Shown: piece after piece, positions 14,803 through 18,824 of the stretch | Layout of the letters: each line of letters starts with the position of its first letter | How positions within the stretch are numbered: position 1 is the first letter of the stretch | DNA from: a bacterium | GTDB taxonomy: Bacteria; Actinomycetota; Acidimicrobiia; Acidimicrobiales; CATQHL01 | Length of the DNA: 18,824 nt | Direction of reading: 5' to 3' | NCBI GenBank assembly: GCA_026713745.1 | Contig: JAPONU010000108.1 | Coordinates: forward strand, 1 to 18,824 | Notes under the pieces: model-generated | Database searches by the model: none | Seen by the model: only the letters and a program-made list of their open reading frames with translations | What the model was told of the DNA's origin: nothing | Position numbers and translations under genes: made by a program

Positions 14803-16217
14803 GTCTCGCTCCCGCCCACCCGGGACTTGCCCGCGGGCGCGCCATCCGGCTCAGCCGGCGGCGATTTCGCAATGGAGGGGGGCTGCCGCACGGCGTCGCG
14901 GTCCCCGGGGACGAGCGGCAATCGCAAGGTGAACGTGCTGCCCTCGCCCTCCATGGACTGCACCGTCACGGCGCCGCGATGGTTGATGGCGGCGTGCCGG
15001 ACGATGGCCAATCCGAGACCGATCCCGCCGGAGGTCGACGTCCTCGAGCGGTCGACCCGGTAGAAGCGCTCGAATACCCGCGGCAGGTCACCCTGGGGGA
15101 TCCCGATTCCCATGTCTTGAACCGAGAGTTCGGCCGCGTCGTCCAGCCGGCGGATCCGCACGTTCACCGATGTCCCCGAGTCCGAGTACTTGAGCGCGTT
15201 GTCGAGGAGGTTGTGGACAGCCGAGGCGATCTGGCGCCGGTCGGCCCGGATCAGAACCGGCCCCGAAGGCGCCGCGACGCCCACGTTGATGCCGCATTGC
15301 TCGGCCGCGTTGGCGAGCCGTTCGACGACGGCACTCACGATGTCCCCCAGGGCCATGACGCTGCGCTCTCCGTCGGCGTCGCGCTCGACGCGGCTGAGTT
15401 CGGCCAGATCGTCGATGGCGCGGGTCATCCTGCCCGCCTCGGACACCATCCGCGAGGCGAGACCCACGACCGTTTCCCGGTCCTCGACGCCGAGCCTCAC
15501 CTCGCCGGCAGACCCGACACTGTCGGCCAGCAGATCCCCGAGCGTCTCGGCCAGGAGGCTGATCGCGCCAACAGGTGTGCGCAGCTCATGGCTGATGTTC
15601 GAGACGAAGTCACGGCGCATCGTCTCGACGCGCTCCCGCTCGGTGACGTCCTCGATGAGCGCCAACCCCCCCTCGGCCATCGGCGACGCGCTGAGCAGGA
15701 GGATGCGCTCGGGCGGGCCATAGAGGCGGACCTCCTCGGTGACCGTCATCCCCGCGCAGGCCTGGTTCAGAACCCGGCTCAGCGCGGCGTCGGTCAGCGC
15801 ATGGCCGTGCCGGGTCGAGATCGCCGGATGCACGGTGTCGTCGCGGAACACGATCCGGCCGTCGGCATCGGAGATCACCACGCCCTCGGTCATGCGGGAC
15901 ACGACCTCACCGAGACGCCGCATCCACTCGGCCCGAACGTCGCCGGACTGTTCCAGAGAACGCAGCCGGTCGCCCACGGCTTCGATCGCAGCACAGACGT
16001 CGGCCGTGCTCATCGTGCCGAGCGGGTCGGCCTCTGTGGCCACCAGGAGGCCCGCCAGGCTGCCCTCCGGCCCCTCCCCGGTCCGGGCCTCCCCGCCACC
16101 GGCGTCCAGGAGCCGCTGCACCGAGTGCCGAGCGCGGCGGTAGCGAACAGACATGACCCCGAGTGCGACCCCCGCCACGGCGAGCACCGCCCCGAGGATC
16201 GCGATCGCCGCAGTCAT
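14799..16217 (-). CDS. senX3: SenX3-type sensor histidine kinase
   Basis: The 472-residue kinase starts with a single membrane helix (about 4-23), then a linker with predicted helices, and a PAS-like domain at about 100-190 (MTEGVVISDADGRIVFRDDT). The HisKA domain carries phosphorylated His210 in RRDFVSNISHELRTPVGAIS. The ATPase domain has the N box (HNLLDNALKYS), the G1 box DMGIGIP, the F box ERFYRVDRSR and the G2 box GGIGLGLAIV. No extracytoplasmic sensor domain is present. This fits PhoR/SenX3 kinases, which read phosphate status through the Pst transporter and PhoU. The start ATG 16217 overlaps the surE stop (ATGA), and its stop overlaps the regX3 start. A Ser/Pro/Ala-rich tail follows the ATPase domain. 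Confidence 0.88.
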   Translation of the reverse strand: MTAAIAILGAVLAVAGVALGVMSVRYRRARHSVQRLLDAGGGEARTGEGPEGSLAGLLVATEADPLGTMSTADVCAAIEAVGDRLRSLEQSGDVRAEWMRRLGEVVSRMTEGVVISDADGRIVFRDDTVHPAISTRHGHALTDAALSRVLNQACAGMTVTEEVRLYGPPERILLLSASPMAEGGLALIEDVTERERVETMRRDFVSNISHELRTPVGAISLLAETLGDLLADSVGSAGEVRLGVEDRETVVGLASRMVSEAGRMTRAIDDLAELSRVERDADGERSVMALGDIVSAVVERLANAAEQCGINVGVAAPSGPVLIRADRRQIASAVHNLLDNALKYSDSGTSVNVRIRRLDDAAELSVQDMGIGIPQGDLPRVFERFYRVDRSRTSTSGGIGLGLAIVRHAAINHRGAVTVQSMEGEGSTFTLRLPLVPGDRDAVRQPPSIAKSPPAEPDGAPAGKSRVGGSET

Positions 16218-17065
16218 CGCTGCAATCCCGGCGGGTGCGCCCCATCGCTCCGGGCGCCGTCGCCCACCCCGGGCTCCAGGAGCCCGCGGAGCGCCGGCTC
16301 GCCGGCCTTCTCGCCGCTGGGGTTCTGTTCAGCGAGCCCTCCCAGGCCCGTCAGTGTCACCCAGCCCCCCGCAACGAGTGCCCGGTCCGATCGCTGCGGC
16401 GCCGCTGCAGGGTCCGTGGAGCGGTGATCGGTGAGCACCCGGATTCCCTCGCCGTCGGCGGTCTCCTCGATGCCGACGATCGAACTCCGGATGGCACCGA
16501 CGGGCGCCAACGTCGCCCAGCGCACACCGCGCAGCTCACCGCGGGCGGTGTTGGGAACGTTCACATTCAGTGCCCGCAGATCCTCGGCATCCATGAACCA
16601 ACCGGAGAGGTCGAGCGCGACCGACGCCGCGGTCTCCCAATGCACCTCGCCGTCAGCCCATGCGGTACTGACGGCGAGCCCTTTCGCACCCCACGCAGCA
16701 GCGGTGATGGCGGCTCCCACCGTCCCCGAATGCAGCGCGGAGCGCCCGACATTGAAGCCGTGGTTGATGCCCGACAACACCAGGTCCGGCGGGGGTCCGA
16801 CCGCGCCGAGGCAGCCCAGGATGGCGCACGCCGCCGGTGTCGCCGCGGCGGCGTGGGCCGGCACGCCGTTCAGCGTCGGGATCCTCCGAGGACGGATCTC
16901 GATGGGATGGTGCAGCGCCAGCGAACCCATGGACGCGCCGGCACCGCTCATCTCCTCCCGCGGCGCCAGCACGAACACATCATGGTGGGCTTCGACGGCG
17001 CGCCGCGCCAGCGCGGCGAGGCCCGGAGCGTCTATGCCGTCGTCGTTGGTGACCAGGATCCGCAC
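16214..17065 (-). CDS. surE: SurE, 5'/3'-nucleotidase
   Basis: The 283-residue protein carries the SurE signature from the first residues: RILVTNDDGIDAPGL with metal-binding Asp8 and Asp9, APREEMSGAGAS with Ser40, then LVLSGINHGFNVG with the conserved Asn, and HSGTVGAA. SurE removes phosphate from 5' and 3' nucleoside monophosphates with a divalent metal and acts in the cytoplasm. GTG 17065 is the start: it puts the motif at the usual residue 3 onwards and lies 2 nt after the phoU stop. An open frame continues upstream inside phoU but has no SurE features. No strong ribosome binding site is seen, so translation is probably coupled to phoU. The C-terminal 40 residues after GGWVTLTGL are extra and low in complexity. 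Position inside the Pho operon fits a phosphate-scavenging role. Confidence 0.92.
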   Translation of the reverse strand: MRILVTNDDGIDAPGLAALARRAVEAHHDVFVLAPREEMSGAGASMGSLALHHPIEIRPRRIPTLNGVPAHAAAATPAACAILGCLGAVGPPPDLVLSGINHGFNVGRSALHSGTVGAAITAAAWGAKGLAVSTAWADGEVHWETAASVALDLSGWFMDAEDLRALNVNVPNTARGELRGVRWATLAPVGAIRSSIVGIEETADGEGIRVLTDHRSTDPAAAPQRSDRALVAGGWVTLTGLGGLAEQNPSGEKAGEPALRGLLEPGVGDGARSDGAHPPGLQR

Positions 17066-17067
17066 GG

Positions 17068-17787
17068 CTAGCCGGCCGGAGCCTCGGCGCCGATGTCCGG
17101 CTCCTGATCGTCCGGCAACTCCTCGGGCTGGCCGGGCCTCCACCCGTCCACCATGTACCGGACGCGCTCGCCGATGTTGACGGCGTGGTCGCCGATCCTC
17201 TCGTAGTAGCGGGCGATCAGGGCGAGTTGCACCCCCGAGACCAGGTCGCCCATCTCGCGCCCCTCCTCCCCCACGATCATGGCGAGGCACTGGTGGTTCA
17301 GGCGGTCCAGGCGGTCGTCGATGTCGTCGAGGGCGGCGGCCAGGCCGGAGTTGCCGTCGGCGTAGGCGTCCACGGCGAACCGGAACAGCCGGGCCGCCTC
17401 CTCGCTCATCTGCGTGATGAGGCCGCGCAGGCGCGGGCCGAACTCGGTGCCGTACATGCGGCGCATCGCCTTGGCGATGTTCTCCACCAGGTCACCGGAG
17501 CGCTCGATCTCGTAGTTGATCGTCAGGGCGGCCATGATCGCCCGCAGGTCACCCGCCATCGGCTGCTGCAGGGCCAGCAACTGGTGGCAGTGGTTCTCCA
17601 GGGCCAGCGAGGCCTCGTCCAGCAGGTTGTCGGCGTGGATGATCTCCTGCGCCGCAGCCAGGTCGCTGGAGAGCAGCGCCTCGGTGCAGCGAGGTATCGA
17701 CTCGATCACGAGCCCCGCCATGCGGATCAATTCGGTCCGGATCTCCTCGAGTTCGTCCGCGAAGGGCTTACGGAGACTCTCGACCAT
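17068..17787 (-). CDS. phoU: PhoU, phosphate signalling regulator
   Basis: The 239-residue protein shows the two-repeat, all-helical PhoU layout. The metal-binding repeats are NYEIERSGDLVENIAK at 91-106 and RYYERIGDHAVNIGERV at 193-209. PhoU sits on the cytoplasmic side, contacting the PstB ATPase and the PAS domain of the kinase, and keeps the Pho response off when phosphate is plentiful. The ATG 17787 has a clear AGGAGG at 17795-17800, 7 nt upstream, the strongest ribosome binding site in the operon's left half besides that of the MFS gene. A 20-residue Pro/Asp/Glu-rich tail follows the second repeat. It lies 52 nt after pstB and 2 nt before surE. Confidence 0.96.
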   Translation of the reverse strand: MVESLRKPFADELEEIRTELIRMAGLVIESIPRCTEALLSSDLAAAQEIIHADNLLDEASLALENHCHQLLALQQPMAGDLRAIMAALTINYEIERSGDLVENIAKAMRRMYGTEFGPRLRGLITQMSEEAARLFRFAVDAYADGNSGLAAALDDIDDRLDRLNHQCLAMIVGEEGREMGDLVSGVQLALIARYYERIGDHAVNIGERVRYMVDGWRPGQPEELPDDQEPDIGAEAPAG

Positions 17788-17794
17788 TGCGGCA

Positions 17795-17800
17795 CCTCCT
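17795..17800 (-). promoter_or_regulatory. Ribosome binding site of phoU
   Basis: AGGAGG on the minus strand is 7 nt before the phoU ATG. The 52-nt pstB-phoU gap otherwise shows no hairpin or promoter that I can support. Confidence 0.8.
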
Positions 17801-17839
17801 GGCGAGCCTGTCGATGGTTGGATAATTCGGCGGGGCGCT

Positions 17840-18739
17840 TCAGCCGAAGCGGCCGGTGACGTAGTTCTCCGTGCGCTCGTCGGACGGGTTGGAGAAGATC
17901 TTCTCGGTCTGGTCGAACTCCACCAGCAGCCCGTAGCGGGAGTTCGTGTCGGCGTCCACCTCGGCGGTGAAGAACGCCGTGCGGTCCGAGATGCGGGCCG
18001 CCTGCTGCATGTTGTGGGTCACGATGATGATCGTGTAGTCCTCCTTGAGGTTGTGCATGAGCTCCTCGATGTGCGCCGTGGAGATGGGGTCCAGGGCCGA
18101 GCACGGCTCGTCCATCAACAGCACGTCGGGGTTGGTGGCGATGGCCCGGGCGATGCAGAGGCGCTGCTGCTGACCGCCCGAGAGGCCCATGGCGGAGTCC
18201 TTGAGGCGGTCCTTCACCTCGTCGAACAGGGCCGCGCGCCGCAGCGAGGCCTCCACGATCTCGGGGAGTTCGCCCTTGGAAGCCGCCCTGGCGATCCGCG
18301 GGCCATAGGCCACGTTGTCGAAGACGGACTTCGGGAAGGGGTTCGGCTTCTGGAACACCATGCCGACGCGACGGCGCACCTCCACCGGGTCCACCCGCTG
18401 GTCGTAGAGGTTGACACCGCGGAACAGCAGTGTTCCGGTGGCCCGCGCCCCCTCGATGAGGTCGTTCATCCGGTTGAAGCAGCGCAGCACCGTGGTCTTG
18501 CCGCAGCCCGAAGGGCCGATGATGGCGGTGATCTCGCGCTCGCTGATGTCCATGGTGACGTCGCGGACGGCCTGGTTCGGGCCGTAGTAGCAGTTCAGGT
18601 CCTCCACGCGGAACACGACGTCGGGCGGGAACGCCTCCCCCTCGGCTGTTGCGGCGACCCCCGGCGGGGCCACCGAAGCCTGGGGCACGGCACCGTCGCC
18701 GTTCATTGCCACCTCCGCTTCGTCTGTCATTGTGGTCAT
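17840..18739 (-). CDS. pstB: PstB, phosphate ABC transporter ATP-binding protein
   Basis: The 299-residue ATPase has Walker A GPSGCGKT (75-82), the Q-loop in GMVFQKPNPFPKSVFDNV, ABC signature LSGGQQQR (186-193), Walker B VLLMDEP (206-212) and H-loop His242. The FQKPNPFP...YGPR stretch and the ending NPSDERTENYVTGRFG are specific to PstB. It powers phosphate uptake through PstA/PstC and takes part in signalling with PhoU. The first 40 residues form an Ala/Pro/Glu-rich extension not needed for the ATPase fold. ATG 18739 has GAGGG 9 nt upstream; internal ATGs at codons 4 and 12 are possible starts and would shorten the extension. It is joined to the upstream pstA by a 13-codon frame with ATGA overlaps. 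Confidence 0.96.
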   Translation of the reverse strand: MTTMTDEAEVAMNGDGAVPQASVAPPGVAATAEGEAFPPDVVFRVEDLNCYYGPNQAVRDVTMDISEREITAIIGPSGCGKTTVLRCFNRMNDLIEGARATGTLLFRGVNLYDQRVDPVEVRRRVGMVFQKPNPFPKSVFDNVAYGPRIARAASKGELPEIVEASLRRAALFDEVKDRLKDSAMGLSGGQQQRLCIARAIATNPDVLLMDEPCSALDPISTAHIEELMHNLKEDYTIIIVTHNMQQAARISDRTAFFTAEVDADTNSRYGLLVEFDQTEKIFSNPSDERTENYVTGRFG

Positions 18740-18777
18740 CGGTCTACACCCTCGGTTCCGGCGATTCTCGGACTCAT
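18736..18777 (-). other. 13-codon ORF bridging pstA and pstB
   Basis: The ATG (18775-18777) overlaps the pstA stop as ATGA, the frame encodes MSPRIAGTEGVDR, and its TGA (18736-18738) overlaps the pstB ATG as another ATGA. It could carry ribosomes from pstA to pstB by termination-reinitiation. It may also be chance in a 34-nt gap. Confidence 0.35.
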
Positions 18778-18824
18778 CGCTTCTTCTCGAAGTGGTTCCG
18801 CAGGAAAATCGCCGCTGAGTTCAG
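18774..18824 (-). CDS. pstA: PstA, phosphate ABC transporter permease, C-terminal end only
   Basis: Only the last 16 codons lie in the window, reading LNSAAIFLRNHFEKKR and a TGA. A Leu-Asn followed by a short hydrophobic stretch and a basic end is how PstA permeases finish after their last membrane helix. The gene immediately precedes pstB, as in other pstSCAB operons. Identification rests on this tail plus position, so it is less certain than for its neighbours. Confidence 0.65.
   Translation of the reverse strand: MNSAAIFLRNHFEKKR

Noticed and set aside
14790..14815. RegX3/PhoB-type box (GTTCAC) at the senX3-regX3 junction
   Set aside because: Only one half-site is present, inside coding DNA, with no second copy at the required spacing. 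Other single GTTCAC hits near 15163 and 16559 are also within genes.
14979..16427. 482-residue open frame on the plus strand opposite senX3
   Set aside because: It is antisense to a complete histidine kinase with all motifs and spans the surE end as well; composition is typical of a shadow frame.
17185..17859. Open frame opposite phoU
   Set aside because: phoU has both family motifs and a good ribosome binding site on the minus strand; the opposite frame has no start signal or motif.

Overview
The window is GC-rich, densely coding bacterial DNA with GTG and TTG starts, few Shine-Dalgarno sequences and many 4-bp gene overlaps. The gene set points to the Actinomycetota: a DUF222-type HNH protein, a UPF0182 membrane protein beside a PDZ/Lon-type protease, a DUF2342 (zincin_2) protein, a DivIVA-domain protein, and a SenX3/RegX3-type two-component system. 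MreB in such a background, and the overall look, suggest the class Acidimicrobiia. That class assignment is inference; the phylum is much safer.

Layout, left to right. Positions 1-354 hold the C-terminal end of an HNH nuclease-like protein (+). Positions 500-2077 hold a 4-coumarate-CoA-ligase-like acyl-CoA synthetase (+). A small dispersed-repeat-like hairpin lies in the convergent gap before 2205. A minus-strand block follows (transcribed right to left): PDZ/Lon-type protease (6217-7479), DivIVA-domain coiled-coil protein (5331-6074), large UPF0182 membrane protein (2205-5225). On the plus strand, diverging from the protease, are a small membrane protein (7505-7807) and a HEAT-repeat protein (7848-8462). 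A second minus-strand block runs SDR/epimerase-like protein (10286-11413), MoaE (9745-10233), a 58-residue membrane protein (9547-9723) and MreB (8530-9540). Diverging from the SDR gene is the DUF2342 gene (11461-12714, +), probably read from a leaderless mRNA. In Mycobacterium the UPF0182, PDZ protease and DUF2342 genes are also neighbours (recalled as Rv3193c-Rv3195), so this part looks like an ancient actinobacterial neighbourhood.

Positions 12678-18824 form one tightly packed minus-strand operon for phosphate: pstA (end only), pstB, phoU, surE, a senX3-type kinase, a regX3-type regulator and an MFS transporter. PstA and PstB belong to the high-affinity phosphate importer. PhoU links transporter state to the kinase, and the kinase and regulator should control the regulon. 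SurE (a nucleotidase that releases phosphate) and the MFS protein are embedded in this unit by a 2-nt gap, 4-nt overlaps and a 10-nt gap, so they are probably expressed with it.

I found no CRISPR array, prophage, insertion sequence, tRNA or rRNA, and no clearly new multi-gene system. The most interesting points are a DUF2342 protein whose HExxH metal-binding motif is gone, a neighbouring SDR protein lacking the catalytic tyrosine and carrying a C-terminal membrane anchor, a duplicated 33-bp tail of the Lon-type protease gene flanking a perfect 20-bp palindrome, surE inside the Pho operon, and a 13-codon ORF joining pstA to pstB by two ATGA overlaps.
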